Shown: in pieces, positions 18,335 through 27,865 of the stretch
Numbering within the stretch: position 1 is the stretch's first letter
Layout of the letters: each line of letters starts with the position of its first letter
Assembly (NCBI RefSeq): GCF_002261355.1
Contig: NZ_NEVU01000001.1
Location: 744,001 to 808,000 of the forward strand
Direction of reading: 5' to 3'
Length of the DNA: 64,000 nt
Source: Bordetella genomosp. 12
GTDB lineage: Bacteria > Pseudomonadota > Gammaproteobacteria > Burkholderiales > Burkholderiaceae_B
Position numbers and translations under genes: made by a program
The notes under the pieces: model-generated
Database searches by the model: none
What the model was told of the DNA's origin: nothing
The model's input: only the letters and a program-made list of their open reading frames with translations

Positions 18335-19889
18335 CGCATTCTGGCTCCCTCTGCTGCCGCCCATGGCGATTGGCCTGCTGCTGAGCTGGGCCATGGAAGG
18401 CTTGCTCCTGCCGCGCCCCGCCGCGCCCTGGCAGCGGCCGTGGCCGGCCAACCTGACGCATCTGGCGGTGTGGCTCGTGGGCTTTGGCCTGGAGCTTGCC
18501 CTGTTTCGCCGGCCTTACTTTGCCGTCGCCAACCTCGTGGCGATACAGCTGGTGATCGTTCTGGTCAGCCGCGCCAAGTACCAGGCCCTGCGAGAACCCT
18601 TCGTTTACCCCGATTTCGAATACTTTACCGACGCAATAAAACATCCTCGGCTCTACCTGCCGTTCTTCGGCGTCTGGAATGCGCTGGCCGCCGCGGCGGG
18701 CTACGGCGTCGCCCTCTGGCTGGGCCTGACGTTTGAAGCGTCCATCATTGCCGATACGAACCTCATGGAGGGATCGGTATTGCACCCCGTGGCCGACCCC
18801 CTGCCGTTCTATCTGGCCGTCGCGCTGCTCTGCGTGGCGGGGGTGATGATCGCCCGCTGGGCGGGCAGCAAGCTGGTGGTCAACTTCGACGCGGATGACG
18901 ATTTGCGGCGGCTGGGTTTGATCGCGGCATTGTGGGCTTATGCCAGAGCAGAGCGGCAACCCTTGATATCCCTGGACGCGATATCGCCTTTTAGCAAGGT
19001 GAATCGCGAGGGGCTGCCCGAAGCCTTGCCCGACCTGGTCTGCATCCAGAGCGAGTCATTCTTCGACGTGCGCCGCGCCTTCCCCATTGTCAAAAAAGAC
19101 GTCCTGGCCAACTTCGACGCGCTCTGCGCGGAATCCATGGCCTATGGCGAGCTCGACGTGGCGGCCAGAGGCGCCAACACCGTGCGCACGGAATTTGCGT
19201 TCCTATCGGGGCTTGATCCCAAGGTACTGGGCGTCCACCGTTTCAATCCGTACCGCAAACTGGCCAGGCGGCAGAGCGTGCCGACGCTGGCGTCCTACCT
19301 GAAGGCCTTGGGCTACCGGACCGTATGCGTTCACCCCTACCACGGCAGCTTCTATCGCCGCGATGAAGTGCTGCCCAAGCTGGGCTTTGAAGAATTCATC
19401 GACATCCGCGCCTTCGACCGAAGCGATCTCGAAGGCGCCTACGTGGGTGATATTGCCTTGGGGAAGTTTGTCTCCAAGCTCATCGCCGACGAGGATACGC
19501 GTCCTTTGTATGTGCACGTCATCACCATGGAGAATCATGGGCCGTTGCATTGGGAGACGGTTGATGAGGGGGATGTGGCTTCGGTATTGAAGCAGTGTAT
19601 GCCTTTGGGTTGCGAGGAGCTTGTGGCATATACGCGCCACTTGCGCAACGCAGACGAAATGTTTGGAGCGATGAGGGCTGCGCTGCGGCATCAGTCTCAG
19701 AGGGCCTTGTTGTGTGCGTTCGGGGACCATGTCCCCGCGATGTCGAGAACTTATGGAGTCCTTGGCTTACCTGCATCTGAGACGGATTATTTTATTTGGC
19801 AAGACCGGAACGCAGATCACTGTTATCACGCGAGTCAAGCAGTGGCTAATCTAGCGAAAATGTTGTTAAGCAGTGTAGAGGTAATTTAG
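18327..19889 (+). CDS. Sulfatase-fold (LTA synthase-like) membrane protein, capsule locus (WcbQ-like)
   Basis: A 520-residue protein: about four to five membrane helices in the first 200 residues, then an alkaline-phosphatase/sulfatase-fold domain from about 225 with IQSESFFDVRRAFP, the GANTVRTEFAFLSG segment holding the likely catalytic Thr, VHPYHGSFYRRDEVLPKLGF and a C-terminal FGDHVPA metal motif. Related enzymes transfer phospho-alcohol groups onto surface glycans; whether this one decorates the capsule or its lipid is not shown. It starts at GTG inside the SDR stop. The 5' part is GC-rich and the last about 130 codons switch to AT-rich codon choice, marking the left edge of the variable cassette. 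Confidence 0.78.
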   Translation: MLDAFWLPLLPPMAIGLLLSWAMEGLLLPRPAAPWQRPWPANLTHLAVWLVGFGLELALFRRPYFAVANLVAIQLVIVLVSRAKYQALREPFVYPDFEYFTDAIKHPRLYLPFFGVWNALAAAAGYGVALWLGLTFEASIIADTNLMEGSVLHPVADPLPFYLAVALLCVAGVMIARWAGSKLVVNFDADDDLRRLGLIAALWAYARAERQPLISLDAISPFSKVNREGLPEALPDLVCIQSESFFDVRRAFPIVKKDVLANFDALCAESMAYGELDVAARGANTVRTEFAFLSGLDPKVLGVHRFNPYRKLARRQSVPTLASYLKALGYRTVCVHPYHGSFYRRDEVLPKLGFEEFIDIRAFDRSDLEGAYVGDIALGKFVSKLIADEDTRPLYVHVITMENHGPLHWETVDEGDVASVLKQCMPLGCEELVAYTRHLRNADEMFGAMRAALRHQSQRALLCAFGDHVPAMSRTYGVLGLPASETDYFIWQDRNADHCYHASQAVANLAKMLLSSVEVI

Positions 19890-19964
19890 AAAAGAGACTA
19901 TATAAATAGGATCTCTAAAATATTTTAGCTGGATAAATTAAGTTCAGAAAATAGCACTGCTGAC

Positions 19965-21095
19965 ATGTTGGCATATTTTGAAAATATGAAAAATAAAGTT
20001 GAGTTTCTTAGTAAAAAATGGCTACTAATATGGGTCGTGGTCATTCCTTTGTTGGTAGCAGCAGCCTACTACACGTTCTTTGCACAGGATCGATATGTAA
20101 GCAGTGCACAGGTCGTGGTGCGCCAGAGCGGGCGCAATGAAGTTCCTCAAGTACCCGGGTTAGCCAGCGTCCTTGGCGGAATAAACCCCGTTTCTCGAGA
20201 AGAGACTCTGTACCTGAGAGAGTTTCTGACTTCGCAAGATATGCTCAACGTACTTCAAAAGAATTTAGATTGGGCTAGTCAATACGCGACGAATATGCGG
20301 GACCCGTTGTACTGGCTTGCTAAAGATGCTCCGGAGGAAGATGTCCTGCGATACTTCCGTAGAGTGGTGACCGCACATTTCGATGAGCAAACGGGGCTAT
20401 TGGCCGTCAGCGTAGAGGCGTTTAATCCTGAATTTGCTCAGAAGACATTGGCCCTTATCCTTGCTGAGAGTGAGCGTTTCGTTAACGAAATCTCTCATCG
20501 GATGGCAAGGGATCAAATGGCCTTTGCCCAGGCAGAACTTCAAGGGGCTCGAAAAACCTACGAGAACCGTAGAGAAGAGCTTATTGAATTCCAAAGTAAT
20601 AATAATTTGTTGGATGCGGAAGCAACGGCCAAAGCACGGGCGGAGGTTATCGCAGAGTTGGAAGGGGCGCTCACTAAAGAGAAAGCTCGATTAAAGGCAC
20701 TTCAAGCTAGTTTGGCACCCGACACGCCGCAGGTACGTCAGCAGATGACACATATCCGCGCAATGGAGCAGCAACTTACAGCTGAAACCCAACGGCTGGT
20801 GTCTCAGAATGGTGCGGACAAGCTTAATGTGGTGGCTTCTCGCTACAGAAATCTGACAATCGACGCACATATTGCTGAAGAGGCTTATAAATTTGCAGTG
20901 GGTTCAGTGGAAACGGCTCGTGTAGAGGCTAGCAAAAAGCTTCGCAGTCTAGTGACCGTTGTTACGCCGAACATGCCGGATAAGCCGCTATATCCGGAGC
21001 GAATTTATATCTTGATTACGTTAGCTTTGGGCCTATTGTTGCTATACGGAATTGTGCGCTTCGTCATAGCGACAATCCAGGACCACCGAGATTAA
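19965..21095 (+). CDS. kpsE: KpsE/Wzc-N-like capsule export polysaccharide co-polymerase
   Basis: A 376-residue inner-membrane protein with one helix near each end (about 18-38 and 345-368) and a long periplasmic part that is largely coiled coil (about 175-290). The C-terminal PNMPDKPLYPER proline-rich segment before the second helix is typical of the KpsE/BexC/CtrB group of ABC-dependent capsule export. It bridges KpsMT to the outer-membrane channel. Gene order kpsE-kpsD-kpsM-kpsT follows with short gaps. It is clearly AT-richer than the flanking chromosome. Confidence 0.88.
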   Translation: MLAYFENMKNKVEFLSKKWLLIWVVVIPLLVAAAYYTFFAQDRYVSSAQVVVRQSGRNEVPQVPGLASVLGGINPVSREETLYLREFLTSQDMLNVLQKNLDWASQYATNMRDPLYWLAKDAPEEDVLRYFRRVVTAHFDEQTGLLAVSVEAFNPEFAQKTLALILAESERFVNEISHRMARDQMAFAQAELQGARKTYENRREELIEFQSNNNLLDAEATAKARAEVIAELEGALTKEKARLKALQASLAPDTPQVRQQMTHIRAMEQQLTAETQRLVSQNGADKLNVVASRYRNLTIDAHIAEEAYKFAVGSVETARVEASKKLRSLVTVVTPNMPDKPLYPERIYILITLALGLLLLYGIVRFVIATIQDHRD

Positions 21096-21117
21096 CCGGC
21101 GATAAGATATAAACATC

Positions 21118-22215
21118 ATGAACATTAGTTTACTTATTCGGGGCGCAATATTAAGTGCCCCATTGCTGTTGGCCGGGTGTGGGTCCCTGTTGTCTTCTGC
21201 AGGGCCTTCGCGGAATGCAGTGCTAAATAATGAGGAAGCCCAAAACTACACGCTCGTGGATTTGACTGCTCAGACGATCGCGCCTTATATGCGTGCGAAA
21301 GAAAATGGGCTCACCTCCGCTGTAGCTTTGCCTGAGGTCCCTGAGGTTCGTCTAGTGCCGGGCGATGTGCTGCGAATAATGGTGGCAGATAGTGCTAGGG
21401 ACGGAAGCATTTTTGCCCCTCTGGCCACTGGAGGGACGATTTTCGACACTGTGCGCGTTGATAGTAAAGGCGACATCTCTTTGCCATACATTGGCCGATT
21501 GATGGTCACAAGGTTGACGCCGACCGAAGTAGAGCAGCAGATACGGGCTCGATTGAAGGGCATCACTACCGATGTGCAGGTTAGGGTCAGCCTGACCGGA
21601 GATTTGTCCGGATCTGTGTTAGTGGCTGGCGCGGTGAAAGCTCCTGGACGCTTTTCTGCATTGCAAGGTCCGCTGACGCTTTTGGACGCCATAAATCGAG
21701 CTGGCGGCCCGATGCTAGAGCCGCATCTGATAAGAGTAGTTATCCGTACTGGCGAAAAATCTTACGAATTCAATTATCAAGATCTCTTATCCGGGAAAAA
21801 TCAACTGGTTCCCCCAGGTGCCGAAGTGGTTCTAGAACGTGATCGTAAGCGATTTGTCGCCATGGGCGCGGTTGGCGATCCCGGGCTACACGATCTCCCG
21901 TCTAATAACCCTAGCCTCCTGGAGGTATTGGGGAGCGTGAAGGGACTGAGCGAGTCGAGCGCAGATGCTTCTGGCGTATTTATCTTCCGATTGGTGGACG
22001 AAGTCGATAGCACGACGGGAGAGTCAAAACCTCGTGCAGAGGTTTTTCGTCTGAACATGAAGGAGCCAGCTGCGATCTTTCTTGCACGGCAGTTTCTGGT
22101 CCAGCCTGAGGATGCAATTTACGTTACCAACGCCGCCGTCTACGAATGGCAAAAAATTATCACACCGATAGTCCAGGTAATGGTACTCGGCCGTGCCATC
22201 AACGCCACATTCTGA
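21118..22215 (+). CDS. Outer-membrane polysaccharide export lipoprotein (KpsD/CtrA/Wza family)
   Basis: A 365-residue lipoprotein: signal peptide with lipobox LLAGC near residue 20, a Poly_export domain (about 75-165; VRLVPGDVLRIMVADS) and SLBB-type domains (about 165-330; VLVAGAVKAPGRFS). It forms the outer-membrane pore for capsule chains. It lies 22 bases after the kpsE-like gene and 6 before kpsM, within one export operon. Length is close to CtrA/Wza, shorter than E. coli KpsD, so I leave the symbol open. Confidence 0.88.
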   Translation: MNISLLIRGAILSAPLLLAGCGSLLSSAGPSRNAVLNNEEAQNYTLVDLTAQTIAPYMRAKENGLTSAVALPEVPEVRLVPGDVLRIMVADSARDGSIFAPLATGGTIFDTVRVDSKGDISLPYIGRLMVTRLTPTEVEQQIRARLKGITTDVQVRVSLTGDLSGSVLVAGAVKAPGRFSALQGPLTLLDAINRAGGPMLEPHLIRVVIRTGEKSYEFNYQDLLSGKNQLVPPGAEVVLERDRKRFVAMGAVGDPGLHDLPSNNPSLLEVLGSVKGLSESSADASGVFIFRLVDEVDSTTGESKPRAEVFRLNMKEPAAIFLARQFLVQPEDAIYVTNAAVYEWQKIITPIVQVMVLGRAINATF

Positions 22216-22221
22216 GGCTAG

Positions 22222-23016
22222 GTGAGTGGCATGATTAAGCGATCGTCATTCAATATAGTGCGAGCTGTTATTTTTGCACTTGTGCTTCGAGAAATGCGAG
22301 GACGGTTTGGAGCGCGTAGAGCCGGAATGTTTTGGTTCTTTTTTGAACCCATAGCTCACGTGCTTGTAGTCATGTCTTTGTATTCCTTGCTTAGGGGAAG
22401 GCAAGTTCCAGGCTTGGACTTTCCTGTCTACTTGATTTCCGGAATAGTTCCATTCCTTATGTTTAAGAACATCATGTTGAAGGGGATGGAAGCTGTAAAT
22501 GCAAACAAAGCACTTTTCGCGTATAAGCAAATAAAACCTTTCGACACTATCGTTGCCAGGACCATTGTTGAGTTTACCCTAATGGGTTGCGTCTATATTG
22601 TGGTTATGGGCGGTTTGGGTTTTTGGGGAGGATTTGATGTTTCGCTTGCTGATCCTCTCCGATGGTTGGCTGTGTTGGCAATCGGCGTCGGCTTCTCGTT
22701 CGGTATGGCGTTAATTCTCTGTGTCGTAGTGGACGCGATGCCAGAGCTAAAGATCTTCATACGGCTCCTGTTCATGCCGCTGTATTTTATTTCCGGAGTG
22801 ATTATCCCTGTGTGGTTGATACCTTCGGAAATGTTGAAGTTTCTGCTGTGGAATCCGCTGCTGCACATAATTGATGAAATGCGGCAAAGCATGTTTTTGC
22901 ACTACCATGCTGCCGCAGGTATCAATTTATACTACCCGTTCTTCTGCACTTTAGTGGTTCTGTTCATAGGCATGGCGCTATATCGCGCAAGACGAACGAA
23001 TCTGGTGGCCATATGA
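22222..23016 (+). CDS. kpsM: KpsM, capsule ABC transporter permease
   Basis: A 264-residue ABC-2 type permease with six predicted helices; the ALVLREMRGRFGARRAGMFW entry segment and the PLYFISGVIIP segment match KpsM/BexB/CtrC. It exports lipid-linked capsule across the inner membrane together with KpsT. A GTG at 22222 and an ATG at 22231 are both possible starts. Its stop overlaps the kpsT start (ATGA), showing translational coupling. Confidence 0.92.
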   Translation: MSGMIKRSSFNIVRAVIFALVLREMRGRFGARRAGMFWFFFEPIAHVLVVMSLYSLLRGRQVPGLDFPVYLISGIVPFLMFKNIMLKGMEAVNANKALFAYKQIKPFDTIVARTIVEFTLMGCVYIVVMGGLGFWGGFDVSLADPLRWLAVLAIGVGFSFGMALILCVVVDAMPELKIFIRLLFMPLYFISGVIIPVWLIPSEMLKFLLWNPLLHIIDEMRQSMFLHYHAAAGINLYYPFFCTLVVLFIGMALYRARRTNLVAI

Positions 23017-23669
23017 TTGAACTTCGGGATGTTACTAAGTCATATAGAACGACAAAGGGGCGCAAGTACGTATTTAGGAACTTGAATTTTTCTATTCCTG
23101 ACGGGAAAAACGTTGCCATCATCGGCAGAAATGGGGCTGGAAAATCGACAATGATGCGCCTCCTGGCTGGGTTGGACTCCCCGGACAGTGGGCGCGTCAT
23201 TACTCCAGATAGCATCTCGTGGCCGGTTGGGTTGAGTGGAGGCTTTCAAGGCTCGTTGACCGGAAGGGAGAACGTCAAGTTCGTTGCTCGGGTGTACGGA
23301 GCAGACCGTGAGCGCATGAAATCAATCATAAAGTATGTCGAGGATTTCGCGGAGATCGGCGAGTATTTCGATCAACCAGTAAAAACATACTCATCCGGCA
23401 TGCGTGGAAGAGTCGCTTTCGGACTGAGCCTGGCTTTCGACTTTGATTACTATTTGGTCGATGAGGCTATGTCTGTCGGGGACCAGAAATTTAAAAGTCG
23501 GGCGACGGACGAGTTTAAGAAAAAAATTGGAAAAGCAAATATTATTCTCGTCACTCACGGAATGACGCAGGTAAAAACAATGTGCGATGTTGTTCTGGTG
23601 TTGGAGAAGGGGGAGCTAAGACGGTTCGATGATGTGGATGAGGGCATTGCCTATTATAAGAATCTTTAA
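23013..23669 (+). CDS. kpsT: KpsT, capsule ABC transporter ATP-binding protein
   Basis: A 218-residue ATPase with Walker A GRNGAGKSTM (about residues 39-48), the short signature YSSGMRGRVAFGLS, and Walker B YLVDEAMSVGD. The length and the SSGM signature are those of polysaccharide exporters without the extra carbohydrate-binding domain found in O-antigen Wzt. It starts inside the kpsM stop. Confidence 0.93.
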   Translation: MIELRDVTKSYRTTKGRKYVFRNLNFSIPDGKNVAIIGRNGAGKSTMMRLLAGLDSPDSGRVITPDSISWPVGLSGGFQGSLTGRENVKFVARVYGADRERMKSIIKYVEDFAEIGEYFDQPVKTYSSGMRGRVAFGLSLAFDFDYYLVDEAMSVGDQKFKSRATDEFKKKIGKANIILVTHGMTQVKTMCDVVLVLEKGELRRFDDVDEGIAYYKNL

Positions 23670-23726
23670 TAACGGAAATTTGTATAGGCCAAGGTAAGAA
23701 CTTATAGCTGAGTAGATGCCAAAGTA

Positions 23727-26700
23727 ATGTCTGAATATCAGAGAAAAAATATAATGTCGGGTTCGTCTAGCGTTGTCAATCGTGCATCATTTGCGCGTCG
23801 ATCCATAAATCTTGGATCGGATGCCTTACGCACGGTATTGAGTCCTTTGTGTATTTGGCGTAGGACGGCTTGGGTGTTCAACGTTGCAAAGTGGAAGCGG
23901 CCACTATTGCGCAGATATTTCTCTGGTTACAACCTAAAATTTCTTGCATTTAAAGACGACGTATATGCAAAGGAACGGTGGATTCGAATGTCACGCCGGC
24001 CGTTGTTTGTGATATGGGGTAGGACTATTCCCGAGCGAATTGAAGAGTTCGCCACAGAATTCGAGATTCCCATTCACCACGTTGAAGATGGATTTATGCG
24101 CTCGATAGGGCTTGGTGCATCGCACGTGTTGCCATACTCCCTATGTTATGACAAAAGCGGACTTTATTATGACTCGGGAAAACCGTCTGATCTCGAGTCT
24201 ATTTTGCTCCGCTATAATTTCCAATACCATCCGCACGTAATGAACACGGCTCGAAAATGCCTCGAGTCGATCAGGCAGTTGCGGTTGTCAAAATATAATG
24301 AAGCTAGAACAGATCTCGCCTCTGTTCTCTATGGCCCAAAGATACGTACTCGAATACTAGTCATTGGGCAGGTCGAAGATGACCAGTCGTTGCTTCATGG
24401 ATGCGCTCGCATCATGAGTAATGCAGAGCTGATTAAGTTGGCTGCAGAGGAAAATCCCGAGGCACAGATTATATATAAGCCGCATCCCGATGTGCAGGCT
24501 GGCCTCAGGCAAGAAATGTCTAATACCAGTGCCCTTGCACACCTTGTAGAAATTTTGAGAGTGCCACTCTCCCTGATTGACGCACTGCAAGGAGTTGATC
24601 GGGTCTATACGATGACCTCCCTAGCAGGATTCGAGGCAGCTATCCACGGAGTGCCGGTTACGACTTTAGGTGCTCCATTCTATTCCGGTTGGGGATTTAC
24701 CGATGACCGGCAGTTAGTTGCCAGGCGTGATCGCACCTTGACCGTGGAGGAGGTATTCGCAGCGGCGTATATCCTTTATCCCAGATATAGAGATCCGATA
24801 ACGTATAGAAAAATGACGTTGCCGAGAGTGATCGAGGAATTCAAAGAGCAGTTAGAGTCAATAGAGGTCGTTACGCCTCAAAAAGCTTTGCGGAGATTGG
24901 CCCCATACAATCTTGTTACAAGGCATCCCGTGGATGCTAGATTGCTATATAACTCTACGGCACAACACATAGCGTTAGTCACTGATTCGCGGAGTAGTTG
25001 GCTGGTGGCGCAAGGTTTAGTCCAATCTGGTAAGCGCGTTTCGATAATCGCTGCTCGAGATACCTTGGCCAACGATGAGTCGTTGACGGTCAGCACTGAT
25101 GCTGCGGATACTGTTTCTGTGACTTCAATTCACAAGAAATATAGTGTCGCTATGTCAGAGTCAGAACGCAATGCGGTAAAACTGGCAAGTACATTTTCAG
25201 ACAGTTTGCGCTTAGCGTTGACTGAGGTAGCCGGAGAGCATCTTTCTGCGGAGATTGTAGAGGCATTGTCCTTTGGGCTAGAGGACTACATATATTATGA
25301 AGCCTTGCGATTCTACGGGGTTAAGCAGTCTTTGGAGGAGTACGACAGCGTCGCAATGATATTTGACGATTCTGAATCAAACCTAGATTTAATAAAATCG
25401 TATATTTTCCATGGACAGGCGAAGTCTATGTTAGGGAAGATATTCTTGGTTTCTACCATTGGTGGGACTAAGCAAATATTAGTAGACAATGCAACGTTGC
25501 CATTGGCTCCTGTCGCAAAACCGCAAGATATATCAGAGCTAAGGACTACTTTTTCAAGGTTCTGGTGGAGCCTCCAGAAGGCCAGTTATGACGACTATTC
25601 TACATACGGTCCACACGTTGCTATATGTGGAAACGTAAGTGGTATGAACTATGCTTATTCACCTGCGTCATTAAAAATAGTAGATACGGTCGATAAGCGT
25701 TCTTCCTTGCCAATGCTTTACTATAGTTCCTCGCTTCTTCCGGTGGTTGGGCAAGAGGAGGTAAAGACCATTTCTTTGCTGGAAGATCTTAGTAAGCGGT
25801 GCGCCGTCTATAACGGGAATATTCTTAGTTTTAAATCAAAGTACCCACCAGAAATATTAGATTATTCTAGTTTTTTCTCCGGCCCATTCTTTGATCGATT
25901 CCAGGAGTTAGTTCGTCAAAGATTGCCAGAGGGCTTTATAGATATATTCCGGGGAAGAATTCTAAAATATTGTGAGTCTTTGTTCGCGCAGACTATCTTT
26001 GCTGCTGAGGCGGGGCACGCAATGGATCGCGCGGTTCTTTACGCCACCTCAATGGACCGTAGCCATATTTCTAGAATACTTGCGGCTGTCGCCCGCAAGA
26101 AGAAGGTCCCGAGTATCGGCATACAACCTCAGATTATTTCGAAATCGTCACGATATAAAGCGCCTGCCGTGGACTGCATGGGGGTTATTGATACATCACA
26201 AGTAACTACTTTTGTGGATTTGGGAGCAGATCCGACTAAGTTGCTACCGATTGGCTCGGTGAACATATCAGAACGCCTGCGTACTATGGATGAGGCCGTG
26301 CAACGCTTCGGTTCAACTCCTCCAAGAGGAAGCATTCTCTTTGCAATGCAGCACTCTACGTCTTTTGAAATGCTGGCGACAGCGCAGGCATTAAAGGATA
26401 TTTGTAGTCGATACGGATTTACTCTCATAGTAAAGCCACATCCGCATCAAGAGTTTCCTGTTCTAAATAAAGTACGGTCGATTTTCGGGGATAGTAGCTT
26501 CGTTCGGGTCCTTGGGAGGGATAGCGATACCTATGATGCTGTCGCCCGCTCTCAGTTGATCGTTGGACTTTTCAGTAGTGTACTTTTTGAGGGTGCACTT
26601 TACGGTAAGGATGTTGTGGTTTCCGCATTTAGAGATCTTGATCCGTCTATAGATTTCTCCAGATTAGGTCTTGCAGTCAAGGCGCACAATCCGGAGACCT

Positions 26701-26864
26701 TAGAGCTAGCGATTGTGGAACTGATACGGGGCGGGGATCTCGCGCGCACATTGCTAGAGTCCCGGAATGCATATTTAGATTTAAATCCACAACTAAAGAG
26801 ACCTTACGATGCTAAGTCTGTGGAAAACTTTATCGCATCACGGTTGCCAAAAGCAGGCCTATAA
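23727..26864 (+). CDS. Large capsule glycosyltransferase: KpsC-like domain fused to a second GT-B-like domain
   Basis: A 1045-residue cytoplasmic protein. Residues about 85-390 match one KpsC-type Kdo transferase module: EDGFMRSIGLG near 119, KPHPDVQ near 251, TMTSLAGFEA near 295 and YSGWG near 318. Residues about 400-700 hold a divergent segment with a Rossmann-like start (ALVTDSRSSWLVAQGL). The C-terminal part (about 860-1040) repeats a GT-B acceptor pattern with KPHPHQEF near 902 and GLFSSVLFEGALYGKDVV near 947. Besides KpsC/KpsS it is the only transferase in the locus, so it is the likely chain-building enzyme, using CMP-legionaminic acid and/or CMP-Kdo. Function is inferred from context; the domain resemblance is direct. 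Confidence 0.72.
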   Translation: MSEYQRKNIMSGSSSVVNRASFARRSINLGSDALRTVLSPLCIWRRTAWVFNVAKWKRPLLRRYFSGYNLKFLAFKDDVYAKERWIRMSRRPLFVIWGRTIPERIEEFATEFEIPIHHVEDGFMRSIGLGASHVLPYSLCYDKSGLYYDSGKPSDLESILLRYNFQYHPHVMNTARKCLESIRQLRLSKYNEARTDLASVLYGPKIRTRILVIGQVEDDQSLLHGCARIMSNAELIKLAAEENPEAQIIYKPHPDVQAGLRQEMSNTSALAHLVEILRVPLSLIDALQGVDRVYTMTSLAGFEAAIHGVPVTTLGAPFYSGWGFTDDRQLVARRDRTLTVEEVFAAAYILYPRYRDPITYRKMTLPRVIEEFKEQLESIEVVTPQKALRRLAPYNLVTRHPVDARLLYNSTAQHIALVTDSRSSWLVAQGLVQSGKRVSIIAARDTLANDESLTVSTDAADTVSVTSIHKKYSVAMSESERNAVKLASTFSDSLRLALTEVAGEHLSAEIVEALSFGLEDYIYYEALRFYGVKQSLEEYDSVAMIFDDSESNLDLIKSYIFHGQAKSMLGKIFLVSTIGGTKQILVDNATLPLAPVAKPQDISELRTTFSRFWWSLQKASYDDYSTYGPHVAICGNVSGMNYAYSPASLKIVDTVDKRSSLPMLYYSSSLLPVVGQEEVKTISLLEDLSKRCAVYNGNILSFKSKYPPEILDYSSFFSGPFFDRFQELVRQRLPEGFIDIFRGRILKYCESLFAQTIFAAEAGHAMDRAVLYATSMDRSHISRILAAVARKKKVPSIGIQPQIISKSSRYKAPAVDCMGVIDTSQVTTFVDLGADPTKLLPIGSVNISERLRTMDEAVQRFGSTPPRGSILFAMQHSTSFEMLATAQALKDICSRYGFTLIVKPHPHQEFPVLNKVRSIFGDSSFVRVLGRDSDTYDAVARSQLIVGLFSSVLFEGALYGKDVVVSAFRDLDPSIDFSRLGLAVKAHNPETLELAIVELIRGGDLARTLLESRNAYLDLNPQLKRPYDAKSVENFIASRLPKAGL

Positions 26865-26880
26865 TTTTAAAAGGTAGAAA

Positions 26881-27861
26881 ATGAAAAACGTTCTTGTAAC
26901 TGGCGCTGATGGTTTTATTGGATCTCATCTCACAGAAATGCTCGTAAGAGAGGGATATAAAGTAAAAGCGCTGTCTCAGTACAATTCATTCAATAACTGG
27001 GGCTGGCTTGAGGATATTGAAGATTTGCAACAAGTGGAGGTTTTGACGGGCGATGTCCGCGATCCCCATTATTGTAAGCACATCATGCGGGATGTCGATA
27101 CGGTTTTTCATTTGGCCGCATTGATCGCGATCCCGTACTCATACGTAGCTCCTGATAGTTACGTAGATACCAATGTGAAAGGCACGCTAAATATCTGCCA
27201 AGCCGCCAAAGAATTGGGTGGAATAAGAGTTATTCATACTTCGACTAGTGAAGTATATGGTACGGCAAGATATGTACCAATTGATGAGAAGCATCCGCTG
27301 CAGCCTCAATCGCCTTACAGTGCATCAAAGATTGGGGCAGATGCAATGGCGATGAGTTTTTATAACGCTTTCAATTTGCCTTTGACAATCGCAAGGCCGT
27401 TTAACACGTATGGGCCTAGGCAGTCTGCGAGAGCTGTTATCCCGACAATTATTAGCCAGATTGCTAGTGGTAAGAAACAGATTAAGCTTGGGGACGTCTC
27501 GCCAACCAGGGACTTCAATTATGTAGCGGACACTTGCCGTGGGTTTCTTCAGCTAGCCAAGTGCGATGCTGCAATTGGCCAGACCGTGAATATAGGCTCC
27601 AACTACGAGATATCTGTTGGTGATACATTGTTGCTAATTCGAGATATTATGAATAGCGACGTAGAGTTTATTACGGACGACGCCAGGTTACGCCCTGAGA
27701 AATCTGAGGTGTTCCGGCTTTGGTGCGATAACTCGCTAATCAATTCTTTGACGGGATTTCAGCCTGCTTACTCTATTAATGAGGGCCTGAAAGAAACCGT
27801 GGATTGGTTTGTTAAACCAGAGAACCTGGCCAAGTATAAATCCGATATCTATAACGTTTAA
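26881..27861 (+). CDS. legB: LegB-like nucleotide-sugar 4,6-dehydratase
   Basis: A 326-residue extended SDR: NAD motif GADGFIGSHL (about residues 8-17), TSTSEVYG with the catalytic Thr and acids near 121, and YSASK near 145. It should convert GDP-N-acetylglucosamine to the 4-keto-6-deoxy sugar, the first step to legionaminic acid. An AAGGTAG site precedes the ATG. Next come the aminotransferase, synthase, hydrolase and CMP-transferase of the same pathway, which supports LegB over other 4,6-dehydratases. Confidence 0.85.
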   Translation: MKNVLVTGADGFIGSHLTEMLVREGYKVKALSQYNSFNNWGWLEDIEDLQQVEVLTGDVRDPHYCKHIMRDVDTVFHLAALIAIPYSYVAPDSYVDTNVKGTLNICQAAKELGGIRVIHTSTSEVYGTARYVPIDEKHPLQPQSPYSASKIGADAMAMSFYNAFNLPLTIARPFNTYGPRQSARAVIPTIISQIASGKKQIKLGDVSPTRDFNYVADTCRGFLQLAKCDAAIGQTVNIGSNYEISVGDTLLLIRDIMNSDVEFITDDARLRPEKSEVFRLWCDNSLINSLTGFQPAYSINEGLKETVDWFVKPENLAKYKSDIYNV

Positions 27862-27865
27862 TGCC

